Source: a virus. From it: a DNA stretch of 33,417 nt. The stretch covers positions 1 to 33,417 of IMG/VR virus record IMGVR_UViG_3300036760_000199; one strand, given 5' to 3'. Made by a program: the position numbers and the translations under genes. Of the stretch, positions 14,780 to 23,313 are shown in pieces. How positions within the stretch are numbered: the first letter of the stretch is position 1; each line of letters opens with the position of its first letter. The notes beneath the pieces are model-generated. The model made no database searches. It was not told where the DNA came from and saw only the letters and a list, made by a program, of their open reading frames with translations.

Positions 14780-16594
14780 CTATGAACTCGTAGTTTTTAT
14801 TACAGCACCAAGCCCATTTATCCCTGCCATAGCTGCGGCGGCTATATCTTTTGAAATCCCTGCAACAGACTCAGTAGCACGGAGTTTGAAATTGTATCCC
14901 GCAACAAGCTCGTCGAGTTGTATCTTTGCTTTTGCAAGAGTCTTATCAGTCTCCATTTTGAGCCAATCAAGATAGAGACGAAAACTTTCTACGAAGAACT
15001 CGTAGGCTTTAATTATAGCTGGGGCTTTATGCCCAAACAATGCCACATCCTCTCCGTATTTTCGCACGTCGGCATCTGTTTTGCCTTTCCAGGCGGTAAC
15101 ATCTATATTATATTTCGCCATCTTACCATCATATTGCTTCAGAAGCAGGGACATGTTCTCAGTATTGGCCTGCACTTTAGCCAGCTCTATTTGAGAAGTA
15201 GTTCTGGCGGCCTCTATTTGCAAATGGTAGGCCTCGACATCTGTCTTGTAAATATCTTCTTTTACCTTCTCTGCCTCGACCTGTGTACGGTATACTTCTA
15301 CTTTCACCGAATTGGCCTGTATCTGAGCAACGTATGCCTTGACTTCAGACTCGAATCTTTGTAGTTTAAGGCTTTGAGTTTCATAGTAAGTCTTAACCGC
15401 TTCCAACTGAGATTTATATACCTGTACTCTTACTTCTATGGCCTGTATCTGTGTTTTGTACGACTCCATCTGGAGTTCCTCTATCTGAGCATGGACTTTG
15501 GCAGCTTCCATTTCTGCCTTGTATATTTCAATAGAATTCAAATCTTCTCTCAACTGTAGGTCTACGGTCTTTATCTGCGCATCAACGAGTTGGAACTCAA
15601 GCTGATACTTCTGGACGGCGGCATTATAAAACATGAGAGCAACGTCGGCTGTCAACTTGGTATAATTCAATGCCCTTTCCATCCTTGAGTTGGCATAATT
15701 TATCAGCATCGACTCAACTGCAATGGCCTGCTGGATATAAAACTGCCGTGTGCTTATCTCCATATCGGCAGCCTTTATGAGAATGTCTCTATTTATCGCG
15801 CCAATATTCCCCATGCTCTGCTCGCTATTTGAGCGTAACGCTTCGAACATTGCACCTGTTGGCACTGGGAAGCCGCTTGCCGCATATTGCCTTCTTACCT
15901 TGAGAGCGTTTTGAGAAGCCGTGTTCTGTTCATTATCTACGGCTCGCTGGAACATAGCTGTTTGAATGTCGGTGGGGATACCCGAACCGCCATTAAGGAT
16001 TATATCCAGAATAGCAGAACGAGTATCATCTAATAACGTCGATTGGTACTCAACCTCATTGAAAATAAAATTATTTGTTGGCACAATCAACGCAATAACA
16101 TCTGGTGTGGCAAAAGTGGTCTGAGGTGTCTGTAGTACAGGTGGCGAAGGAATAGCAATATCTGATAAAGACGGAACGTCCGGGAAAGTTATAGATGGAG
16201 CATCCGGGAAAGCCGTGTCTGTGATGGTCGGTGAAGACGGAGCATCCGGGAAAGTTATAGATGGAACATCCGGTATGCTTATGCTCGGTCTCTGGTAGTC
16301 CGCTGTTGGAACTGTTGGTGCAGTGTAAGTCTGCGTTGTTACCGCAGGAACTACATCAACTGTACCACTAAAAGCAGATACAGTCGTCCCATCAGGCTCA
16401 GCAGCTACCAGGGCGCCTAAGGCTTCGTCCTGCCTACTCGAAACCGACGATGGGTTTGACGTATCAGGGAGGGAAACGTCTAACGTAGTTACGGCTAACT
16501 GTGAGAGTTTGTCTATGTAAGCTACGGCTTTAGACACTAAGTCCAGAGCCAATACGTCGGCATTGGCAAGATATGTATCTGCGTCTCCGCTCAT
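14780..16594 (-). CDS. Long coiled-coil virion protein, 604 aa
   Basis: The start overlaps the upstream stop by one base (TAATG). Residues 1-75 are helical. Residues 100-160 are a Pro-rich repeat region with FPDAPS and FPDVPS units. From about 170 onward the protein is almost wholly helical. Between about 330 and 480, aromatic-led helices recur at spacings that are multiples of seven (IYKAEMEA, YKTQIQAI, VYKSQLEA, FESEVKAY, VYRTQVEA, IYKTDVEAY). The length and helix content fit a rod or internal tail component. It is not a recognisable tape measure because it lacks hydrophobic segments. I have seen similar proteins among uncharacterised phage tail-region genes. Confidence 0.6.
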   Translation of the reverse strand: MSGDADTYLANADVLALDLVSKAVAYIDKLSQLAVTTLDVSLPDTSNPSSVSSRQDEALGALVAAEPDGTTVSAFSGTVDVVPAVTTQTYTAPTVPTADYQRPSISIPDVPSITFPDAPSSPTITDTAFPDAPSITFPDVPSLSDIAIPSPPVLQTPQTTFATPDVIALIVPTNNFIFNEVEYQSTLLDDTRSAILDIILNGGSGIPTDIQTAMFQRAVDNEQNTASQNALKVRRQYAASGFPVPTGAMFEALRSNSEQSMGNIGAINRDILIKAADMEISTRQFYIQQAIAVESMLINYANSRMERALNYTKLTADVALMFYNAAVQKYQLEFQLVDAQIKTVDLQLREDLNSIEIYKAEMEAAKVHAQIEELQMESYKTQIQAIEVRVQVYKSQLEAVKTYYETQSLKLQRFESEVKAYVAQIQANSVKVEVYRTQVEAEKVKEDIYKTDVEAYHLQIEAARTTSQIELAKVQANTENMSLLLKQYDGKMAKYNIDVTAWKGKTDADVRKYGEDVALFGHKAPAIIKAYEFFVESFRLYLDWLKMETDKTLAKAKIQLDELVAGYNFKLRATESVAGISKDIAAAAMAGINGLGAVIKTTSS

Positions 16595-18426
16595 TATCCC
16601 ATCCTCTGAAGTTCTTTATACGTTAAACTCATGTCTTGCAGATAGAACCTTTTACTCTTAGATTCTATTGCAAGACTCCAATACCTGCTTTGCATCCCTT
16701 TCCCTATTTCTGTTTTGATATTATGGAATAATCCTGCATTATTTATCAAGGCTGCTCCAGTGTAGGAATATTCGATACCATCATCACCTTGTACTTTTAT
16801 CGTTATATCGTTGTCCAACATGCAATTGGTAAAAAGAGTTAACAGTCTTTTCGCTTGAGTGCTTCCGAAATCGTTAACCCCAGTCTTGATACGACTTGAA
16901 ATATCAACTCCATTATCACTATCGCCCCCAAGACGATATATCCCATCGCTCTTGCCACCATAATATTTGCCTCCCGCTAATCCGTAACTGTTAAAGTCGA
17001 ACTCCTTGTATGTCGAATGGGCTTTGTTCTTGGTATTTATCGTGCCCGTAAAATAAGTAACTTTAGAATCAAGAACGTACCCGTACCCGCTTGCTGTGAA
17101 ATCTTCGAAAATGATACTCCCTACAGCCTTTGTGTTCTGCCAGCCTGAACCCGACACCTTGAAATCACCGATAGCTATGGCAGATTGTCCGAGTATCCCG
17201 TTATTTCCATAACCAGAAACAGCGAACGAATCCATGACAACGTCTCCATTGCCTAATGCTCCTGATAGTGCATCGCCCGACACCTTGAAATCACCGATAG
17301 TTATCGCTACTCCCAAGTATGGTTGGGCATTCCCTGCACCCGACACCTTGAAATCACCTATGGTTATCGTACCAGTACCGCTTGCGCCTACAAGTCCTAC
17401 ACCCGACACCTTGAAATCACCTATGGTTATCGCGGCAGTACCTGCTGTATAGCCCTCACAGGTGAAAGCACCTATGGTTATCGCACTATTGCCTAGTATG
17501 CCAGCATTGACTGAGGCTGACAACTTAAAGTCGCCGATGGTCATCGCACCGTCTATCAATACAGCATTGCTGCCTATGCCCTCACAAGTGAAATCATCTA
17601 TGGTTATCGCACCGTCGGCATTTGATACTGTCCCCGAACAAGTGAAATTACCTATGGTTATTGCACCGTCGTTGATTACTCCTGCAGGGCCTGTCCCCGA
17701 ACAAGTGAAATTACCTATGGTTATTGCACCGTCGGCAGTTCCACCCGAACAAGTAAGGCTGCCGATGGTTATCGCACCGGCTGCCAGTACCGTGTATGTG
17801 CCCTCGATGTAATCGGTCTGCGTGGTGAAAGCCGCTACCGAGCTTGAGTAATTCCATGTCAATATCCCCACATCGACGACCGTCCCCATATCCGAACGAG
17901 TAAATGTACTGTCTGTTCCCCAATTGCCCGGAGCGCTTGCGGCCGAATACAGTGTGAAGACGCTGCCAACCCTGACTATGCGAAACCACTTGTAATCTCC
18001 TACGGAATTGTTTGATTCGGCAGGCATGCTGTTTGTGATAGACCAGTTGTGCCTGCTCTTCGAACCCGTATCGTATTGTACTCCTGCTACAAGCACGTTT
18101 GTCGTGTCGCCGCTCTTACGAACTGCAAGGCCTATCCCCTGATAGCTTGCAGCCAATGGAGTCGAGGAGACATAAATATCTACATCGAAGTCGCCGGTAA
18201 GTTGCTGGAAAACAAACGCACCCTGATTGATGTCGATGCTGGAACATCTGCGCAACTGCGTACCCGTAGGGACGGTGATTGTGAGTTCACCCGCATTGGT
18301 CTGGTTTGAAGTAAGGGTGGCGGCCCCGGCAGAGCCGGAGAGATTCCACCCGTACTCTTTGCATCCATCACCACCAGTAAGGAAGTTCTGTGCTGTCCCT
18401 GCGGCGAATGTATCGAGAGTCGCCAA
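16594..18426 (-). CDS. Fibre-like adhesin: lectin-like head plus 12 beta repeats, 610 aa
   Basis: The start codon is TTG at 18426, with AGGG three bases upstream and the upstream TAG just before it; no in-frame ATG lies near. Residues about 15-210 resemble a concanavalin-like or DUF1349-type sandwich (DFDVDIYVSS, GIGLAVRKSGD, YKWFRIVRVG). Residues about 216-449 hold 12 repeats of 17-22 residues with the core AITIGDFKVSG, which look like beta-solenoid or fibre strands. Residues 455-610 form a distinct C-terminal domain. The likely role is host adsorption. The repeats make the gene prone to in-frame length variation. It is followed by a one-base overlap with the coiled-coil gene. Confidence 0.65.
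   Translation of the reverse strand: MATLDTFAAGTAQNFLTGGDGCKEYGWNLSGSAGAATLTSNQTNAGELTITVPTGTQLRRCSSIDINQGAFVFQQLTGDFDVDIYVSSTPLAASYQGIGLAVRKSGDTTNVLVAGVQYDTGSKSRHNWSITNSMPAESNNSVGDYKWFRIVRVGSVFTLYSAASAPGNWGTDSTFTRSDMGTVVDVGILTWNYSSSVAAFTTQTDYIEGTYTVLAAGAITIGSLTCSGGTADGAITIGNFTCSGTGPAGVINDGAITIGNFTCSGTVSNADGAITIDDFTCEGIGSNAVLIDGAMTIGDFKLSASVNAGILGNSAITIGAFTCEGYTAGTAAITIGDFKVSGVGLVGASGTGTITIGDFKVSGAGNAQPYLGVAITIGDFKVSGDALSGALGNGDVVMDSFAVSGYGNNGILGQSAIAIGDFKVSGSGWQNTKAVGSIIFEDFTASGYGYVLDSKVTYFTGTINTKNKAHSTYKEFDFNSYGLAGGKYYGGKSDGIYRLGGDSDNGVDISSRIKTGVNDFGSTQAKRLLTLFTNCMLDNDITIKVQGDDGIEYSYTGAALINNAGLFHNIKTEIGKGMQSRYWSLAIESKSKRFYLQDMSLTYKELQRMG
17080..17780 (-). repeat. Twelve degenerate in-frame repeats in the fibre gene
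   Basis: Units of roughly 51-66 bp recur, many sharing the plus-strand string CACCTTGAAATCACC followed by TATGGTTATCG. They encode the AITIGDFKVSG core. Spacer lengths vary, always in multiples of three. DNA identity is highest in the middle units (17150-17430), which suggests recent internal duplication. Confidence 0.85.
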
Positions 18427-18431
18427 CTACC

Positions 18432-19313
18432 CTACGAAGCGTTAGGCGCTGTGATAGTAAACGTGCTCAGGGTTGTAACTGCCCCTGAGGTGATAGTTGT
18501 ACTCCCCATGTTAACATCGGCGCCTGAGGTTGCGATTGACCCATCGAGTCGCTCATCTACCGTAGATGTACCTCCTGCATCGCCTGCGGTTTTCAGACGG
18601 AAACATCCCGCCGTGCCACTGGCTACCGCAGTGCCAGACCATGTCTCTGTCGAGGTCTTCGATATAACCCCGCCTGTGGCGTCGGCAAAAGTAAGACCCG
18701 CCGATGTCCCGTTAGAATACATGGTACACAGCAACGTACCTGCAGGCTGACTATCGGGCGTAGCTGGCTGAGAACCACTCCAAATTTCAAGGAAACCCTT
18801 GTAGTACACATCCTGAAAAGTACCCCCACCCTCTGAAAGGGTTATCTCGTCAAAGTTAGCAGCATCGCTCCCTGCTGCCGTTGCCTGCGAGAATGAAAGA
18901 TAGATACTTGTAACGGCAGCACCAGTCCTGAACTGGTACTCCCTAAAGACCCATGCGTTTGTAGCATCGGTCTCCTTGAAAGTGGCAACCTGCGCACCAC
19001 CTGAGGAAGTTCCTATCTCACATAACCCAGCATCACCATTCGAGGCGGGCTTCTGGAAGTAGTAAGACAACTTATACCATGTATAAGGTGTTACAGTGAT
19101 TGCGGCCGAAGAAATCGCCTTACCGAGTGCGGAATTATAAATGCACTCCATGTAACCGGTGGTACTGTTTGCACCCGTTCCGGAATTCCTCTGTGCTGTC
19201 CCTGTGCTCTGTGTCCACCCTGTGAAGTTGGTAACCAGAGTACCATTCACAGCTATATTGGTATTTATTCCAAGCATCCTGTTTCTTGCCCCTGTCGAAA
19301 GTCTTAGTGCCAT
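18432..19313 (-). CDS. Tail-region protein with CBM-like domain, 293 aa
   Basis: TAGGAGGATAATCGAAT precedes the ATG, giving a strong ribosome-binding site. Residues about 20-165 look like a jelly-roll carbohydrate-binding module (YKLSYYFQKPAS, NAWVFREYQF, DAANFDEITLSEG). Residues about 175-293 match a common phage segment with FLEIWSGSQPA, GTLLC, a W.G residue pair and a C-terminal strand FTITAPN. Both are typical of tail or fibre accessory proteins. It probably helps bind cell-surface glycans. It lies between the tail protein and the fibre, in the same operon. Confidence 0.6.
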   Translation of the reverse strand: MALRLSTGARNRMLGINTNIAVNGTLVTNFTGWTQSTGTAQRNSGTGANSTTGYMECIYNSALGKAISSAAITVTPYTWYKLSYYFQKPASNGDAGLCEIGTSSGGAQVATFKETDATNAWVFREYQFRTGAAVTSIYLSFSQATAAGSDAANFDEITLSEGGGTFQDVYYKGFLEIWSGSQPATPDSQPAGTLLCTMYSNGTSAGLTFADATGGVISKTSTETWSGTAVASGTAGCFRLKTAGDAGGTSTVDERLDGSIATSGADVNMGSTTITSGAVTTLSTFTITAPNAS

Positions 19314-19319
19314 ATTCGA

Positions 19320-20663
19320 TTATCCTCCTATTCCTTCTACGGTGAAATCACTGTAGGTTATTTGTCCCCCACCATCACTGACATAAAGGTCAGGGAATTG
19401 TACCCTTACATCAATATCCTTACTGAACCTGTTCCACTCCCCTGCATCTATGTCCGAGTTTGTACATACATAGAAAGCCTGGCCGCCCGTCTGCCAGAAC
19501 AAACCCGCCCCTTGACGGCCTGTAGGCACTGAACAGACATCCCATGACATATTTAAGAACTGTCCGCCATCCATCCCGGCACACTTGCCTCGCGGGGTAT
19601 CCCAATACCAGACATTATTCACTCCTTGCATCTCCTTTTCAGGGTTTCCTTTAGCCTGCGACCCGAAGATAGCTCCATAATCTGCTATCTTCTTTAGCCC
19701 CATCTCTTCGGGGGTTGTTCCTTGCATAAAAAAAGAAGCCGTTTCTGTTGCAATAAATATGCCATCATATACTGCTGCCAACAATGTTATAGGAGAGTCA
19801 AACATAAAGAAAGACTCCCTTACATTGAATAGTTCATAAGCATACGGTTCTGAATACCAGAGAATCTCACCTGAGGCATAAAATACCCTGCCTCTGTAAT
19901 ATTCAAGTAATGTATTGCCGCCCATCATCGGAGGTGGGGAGAGCCACTTCGTCTCTAAAGCCTGCCCCTGATTACTCGGACGTATAGATGATACCCAATT
20001 AAATGTAACCGTAGTAGAAATGGGAGACAGACCTGAATAATATAAGATATCGCCACCGTAGTAAGATACATAGAAATGAACAAAACTAATACTGTCAGTA
20101 CAAAGTCCTGTAAACTCAGCATTGAATCCCCCTTTTGTTATGTCTATAGACATGATATTGGATGCCCCGCTCTCTTGACCGTCTTCACCTATATATGTAG
20201 CTGCTACGAGATACCTGCCCGCTGCTAAATTACCAGCGGTCTCGGTTAACGCAGGGGCGGGTGGTCTTTGCATCCCCCAATCTCTTATGCCGTTGTCGTC
20301 AATCACAAGGCCGTTTACGCCGTCGCAACAAATAAGCCTGTTGTGGATGCGTAGAAAAGACATACGTGCCTCTGCTGCCGTCAGACCGCTCTTGAGCGTA
20401 GTTATTCCAGCCGACGCATCCATCACTTTCAACGTCTGTCCTTCCCTGAAATATAAATCATCACCATCGCCAAACACAGAATGACAACCAGTCCCTGAAT
20501 AGACCTGCTGGTAGCCTTGTCGAGTGCCGACGCATCCTGTGTCTGTGAAGTCTACATTTCGGGATTCAATAAAAGCTCGAACACCAACGTCGAGAGGGTC
20601 GGCGTGGTTATTTAGGCCTGTGAAGTTGTTATATTTGGCTACCCTTGCTGAAGGTTGTTTCAT
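19320..20663 (-). CDS. Beta-rich tail or stabilisation protein, 447 aa
   Basis: The ATG overlaps the upstream stop (ATGA) and has no clear ribosome-binding site, so translation is probably coupled. The protein is beta-rich throughout (DDLYFREGQTLKVMD, ITLLAAVYDGIFIATETASF, EILWYSEPYAYELFN), a pattern like P22 gp10-type stabilisation or tail-tube B proteins of podoviruses. Its position right after the adaptor fits that role. The final 15 residues (ITYSDFTVEGIGG) match the repeat unit of the 610-aa fibre protein, which suggests shared attachment chemistry or exchange of repeats. The identity is by fold impression and context only. Confidence 0.6.
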   Translation of the reverse strand: MKQPSARVAKYNNFTGLNNHADPLDVGVRAFIESRNVDFTDTGCVGTRQGYQQVYSGTGCHSVFGDGDDLYFREGQTLKVMDASAGITTLKSGLTAAEARMSFLRIHNRLICCDGVNGLVIDDNGIRDWGMQRPPAPALTETAGNLAAGRYLVAATYIGEDGQESGASNIMSIDITKGGFNAEFTGLCTDSISFVHFYVSYYGGDILYYSGLSPISTTVTFNWVSSIRPSNQGQALETKWLSPPPMMGGNTLLEYYRGRVFYASGEILWYSEPYAYELFNVRESFFMFDSPITLLAAVYDGIFIATETASFFMQGTTPEEMGLKKIADYGAIFGSQAKGNPEKEMQGVNNVWYWDTPRGKCAGMDGGQFLNMSWDVCSVPTGRQGAGLFWQTGGQAFYVCTNSDIDAGEWNRFSKDIDVRVQFPDLYVSDGGGQITYSDFTVEGIGG

Positions 20664-21313
20664 TGCCGTGAGTAATCATATCCCATCGCTGAAGCAGGAT
20701 TATTAAGACGGGACATATCCAGTAGAATAGTTTCCATAGCTCTCTGCCATAACTGTGCATATGTCTGTGCAAGAACAGGATTTACGGTCTCCTGCTGGTC
20801 TTTCATATAAGCATACCGTCCGATGCCGTAAATCAATTTTGTATGATAAACTGCATTAATCTCTGGGATAGATTCCGGGTAACCTGCATCCATCTGCTCC
20901 AGCGGCCGCCGACAGACAACGAGAGAAATTTCATAAGTATCGTCAGGTATCGGGTAAAAACTCGCATTCCCTCCCTCTACCCACATCCTACGCGGCTGTC
21001 CCTTAGCTGTCATAAACCCCTTCCCACACATCGAAACAATCTTTGCAGCGGTCGTTACCTCTAAATCATAATTAGGGTCCGATGCCCTCTTGATAGAAAT
21101 TATCCTATCATCTATAGGATATGAATTAATCCCGTCATACGTTGTAATAAGACACATATCCGACGTACTATCGATTATGTATTTTGTTACAGCACACAAC
21201 TCGTTGATTGAGTCGTTGAGATAATCCACAAGCTCTGTGTCGCTCCACCTATAGGGGAGGGCTGTGTCATTCAACGTTGCCCTCGCCCTATCTAATACCT
21301 CGTGGAGTTTCAT
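20660..21313 (-). CDS. Head-tail adaptor / tail-tube A-type protein, 217 aa
   Basis: The ATG follows the upstream TAA directly (TAAATG) and lacks a strong ribosome-binding site. The N-terminus has the adaptor pattern VLDRARATLND, then WSDTELVDYLNDSINEL (residues about 5-40), as in DUF6682-type and gp6/gp4-like connector proteins. A beta-rich centre (NSYPIDDRI, FYPIPDDTYEISLVV) and a C-terminal helical part (YGIGRYAYMKDQQ, LAQTYAQLWQRAM) follow. Such proteins form the ring between portal and tail. Its place between the coat-associated genes and the tail gene supports this. Confidence 0.75.
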   Translation of the reverse strand: MKLHEVLDRARATLNDTALPYRWSDTELVDYLNDSINELCAVTKYIIDSTSDMCLITTYDGINSYPIDDRIISIKRASDPNYDLEVTTAAKIVSMCGKGFMTAKGQPRRMWVEGGNASFYPIPDDTYEISLVVCRRPLEQMDAGYPESIPEINAVYHTKLIYGIGRYAYMKDQQETVNPVLAQTYAQLWQRAMETILLDMSRLNNPASAMGYDYSRQ

Positions 21314-21748
21314 TTATATTGCGTAATTTGCCGTATCGAGCAGCACTACATCAGCTATGATGTCCATGACCGCATTCGATGCGTTATTGTTCAGGACAAA
21401 CTGTAACGTTCTCTTGGCAGGCGTAGAAGCTGGCAGAATACCATTGAGATACGTATCTGCCGAACTCATGCCGAGTGTCCATGTCCCTGCTGTTGCGTTG
21501 AAATTAACTGACGCATCTATGGCGTCCGTTGCACCCGTGATGCCAAGTTTTGCAGTACATGTAGTACCCTCTGGGGTATCCACTTTGCAAAAGACTTTAT
21601 CAATCCAACAGGGCCCGTCGACTACCAGAGCGTCAACGACATCGGAACTTAATCGGGGAGCTTTACTGAAGTCTATCCGTGCCGATATTCTCCTTCTTGC
21701 ACCATCCCCTCCTACGAAGGGATATGCCGTCTGTGTATTTACTGCCAT
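21314..21748 (-). CDS. Beta-rich virion protein, possible capsid decoration, 144 aa
   Basis: AAAAGGAG precedes the ATG, and the gene follows the coat gene closely. The sequence is beta-rich with few charges (RRRISARIDFS, WIDKVFCKVDTPEG, AKRTLQFVLNNN, VMDIIADVVLLDT) and looks like an immunoglobulin- or jelly-roll-type virion protein. Small beta proteins directly after the coat gene are often decoration or head-stabilising proteins. There is a general likeness in style to the 148-aa protein at 30413-30859. No specific family is recognised. Confidence 0.55.
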   Translation of the reverse strand: MAVNTQTAYPFVGGDGARRRISARIDFSKAPRLSSDVVDALVVDGPCWIDKVFCKVDTPEGTTCTAKLGITGATDAIDASVNFNATAGTWTLGMSSADTYLNGILPASTPAKRTLQFVLNNNASNAVMDIIADVVLLDTANYAI

Positions 21749-21776
21749 ATCTTTCTTCTCCTTTTATTTTATGCTC

Positions 21777-22718
21777 TTATAGAATAAAGGTAGCGTACAT
21801 GTATCCTAACGCCTCTCCCAATACCACGTCGCTGCCGTACACACATGTTCCTTTGTATATTGTTCCATCGAGTTCCCACTCTCGGAACGTCTCTATCCTG
21901 TTAAGCTGAGTAGCAAACACGGTACTATGCTGCCCACCGAACAACACTTTATAACAGTTAACATTCCCGGCCGATACATCTACGGTTATGTCATAGTTGT
22001 TCGTCGGATACAATTTAAATCCATGAGCCGACCCTATCGAAGTAACGTCTGATAACGTCATCATTGCACCCATGTTGCCCACAACAATGTCTGACTGGCT
22101 TAGACACGCCTTCATTATCATAGGCATCGCCATCCATCTACCACTGTAGGGAACGTTCTGCTCGTCCAGAATCAGACTACACATTGCCATATATGCAGGC
22201 AGGTTGTTTTTGTCTAACCTGACAGGCGTTCCACTCTCGCCGAGATTGATATTCCCTGTTTTCGCTCCTGCGTTTTTCCCATAGTTCGCAGCGTCTGCTT
22301 TGAGATAGAAAAGATTTAGTTGCTGCTTCTCGACTGCAATGGCTAAGGTATTTAGCGCATGCGGGAGGGCGAGACCTGCAAGGTCAACAAAATCTCTTTT
22401 TGCCTCAACGTCGTCAATTGCAAATAGAAATTGCTTCGAGTAGTCAATCGACATGGTCTTCGGGGTAGAGCTTAACCTCTGAGGCGGCCCCGATATTTCT
22501 CCAAGAACATGGTCGCGAATTACTATCGTTGGCAGAGAAGAGATGACAACTAAACTCCCCTGTGAAACGGCGTCCTTAAGGTACTCGGTGGTACAAAACC
22601 CTGGCAGGATTGTCCCTGCGTAAAGATAGGGCAGGAAAATTGACGAGTAGTTTTCTTTCTGGTAGGCGCTGCCCGACCTTGTATTGTCCGGCATTCCCTG
22701 TGCATAAGCGACTGGCAT
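21777..22718 (-). CDS. Major capsid protein, HK97-fold (P22 coat-like), 313 aa
   Basis: A very strong ribosome-binding site (AAAGGAGGAGG) precedes the ATG, as expected for the most abundant virion protein. Features typical of P22-like coats are SLVVISSLPTIVIRDH (residues about 55-70), a coat-like central domain with IDYSKQFLFAIDDVEAK (about 90-107), a helical stretch ending ALNTLAIAVEKQ and NVPYSGRWMAMP. The C-terminus ends in strands TCVYGSDVVLGEALGYMYA. The size is normal for the family. It follows the holin gene instead of the portal, which is unusual. It would form the icosahedral shell, probably with the 286-aa scaffold candidate. Confidence 0.75.
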   Translation of the reverse strand: MPVAYAQGMPDNTRSGSAYQKENYSSIFLPYLYAGTILPGFCTTEYLKDAVSQGSLVVISSLPTIVIRDHVLGEISGPPQRLSSTPKTMSIDYSKQFLFAIDDVEAKRDFVDLAGLALPHALNTLAIAVEKQQLNLFYLKADAANYGKNAGAKTGNINLGESGTPVRLDKNNLPAYMAMCSLILDEQNVPYSGRWMAMPMIMKACLSQSDIVVGNMGAMMTLSDVTSIGSAHGFKLYPTNNYDITVDVSAGNVNCYKVLFGGQHSTVFATQLNRIETFREWELDGTIYKGTCVYGSDVVLGEALGYMYATFIL

Positions 22719-22802
22719 TTGTTCCTCCTCCTTTAAAACTGCTGTTTTCCACCACCCGCATGACCCCCCTTAAAAGCCAAGCAGATAGTCAAATTGTTTT
22801 CC

Positions 22803-23246
22803 TTAGTTGTTTTTGTCCACCCCCGATATAATGTCTGAGAATGAGACCACCTTTTCCCCTGTAAAACCGATGCCCTTTGTGGTTGCGTTTACCGCACTTA
22901 TAGTCTCTGCTACATGTGACGCAGAGACATCTACACCTGCATATTTTAGCCTGTCTGCCACAATTGTAGCAGCAAGCCTGACTTGGTCATTTACTGTGAA
23001 TTCTTGACTTGCTCCAATGAGTGCTTTCTTCTGGGCGGCGAGTTCCACCACCGAAGCTATCGCCCCGATTGATAGAGACCTAACAAGATTCTCGGTGTTT
23101 ACCGCACTCTGTATGGATTGGTTCTTAGTAAACCTATGGATTGCCTTGCCTATCAGCCACGACAGGCCAGCGAAGACTGCACTCCCCAAGATGGTCGTTG
23201 GATTACCACTTACGGCATCTGCTATTGTGCTGCTGAAAAAGTCCAT
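22803..23246 (-). CDS. Probable holin-like membrane protein, 147 aa
   Basis: AAGGAGGTGTAAATG gives a strong start. Residues about 18-36 form one membrane segment (ILGSAVFAGLSWLIGKAI), followed by a basic part (HRFTKNQSIQ). The rest is helical and Ala/Val-rich, with AATIVADRLKYAGVDVSASHVAETISA, a pattern like the C-terminus of LLH-type holins. It lies directly after the endolysin gene, which supports a lysis role. Alternatively it is a membrane-anchored virion or spanin-like protein. A promoter-like region and palindrome sit just upstream. Confidence 0.5.
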   Translation of the reverse strand: MDFFSSTIADAVSGNPTTILGSAVFAGLSWLIGKAIHRFTKNQSIQSAVNTENLVRSLSIGAIASVVELAAQKKALIGASQEFTVNDQVRLAATIVADRLKYAGVDVSASHVAETISAVNATTKGIGFTGEKVVSFSDIISGVDKNN

Positions 23247-23266
23247 TTACACCTCCTTAATCGGCT

Positions 23267-23309
23267 ATGGTATGCAATAAACATACCATTATATACAATG
23301 TTTTGTCAA
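23267..23309 (-). promoter_or_regulatory. Promoter-like sequence with palindrome upstream of the holin
   Basis: On the minus strand, TTGACA (23309-23304) is followed 18 bases later by TATGTT (23285-23280). A perfect TATAAT (23293-23288) also occurs, but only 10 bases after TTGACA. An 8-bp inverted repeat (ATGGTATG/CATACCAT, 23267-23289, 7-nt loop) overlaps the -10 region and the expected start site. It could be an operator or a leader hairpin. This is one of the few non-coding gaps on the minus strand. Confidence 0.35.
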
Positions 23310-23313
23310 ATCC

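Noticed and set aside
17234-17812. Plus-strand ORFs opposite the fibre repeats
   Set aside because: They read SPMVIAP-type repeats antisense to the AITIGDF units. The minus-strand frame fits the operon and has coding-like ends.
16594-18426. Diversity-generating retroelement acting on the fibre
   Set aside because: No reverse transcriptase or template repeat is visible in the window, and the repeats vary in length instead of at adenine-specific sites.
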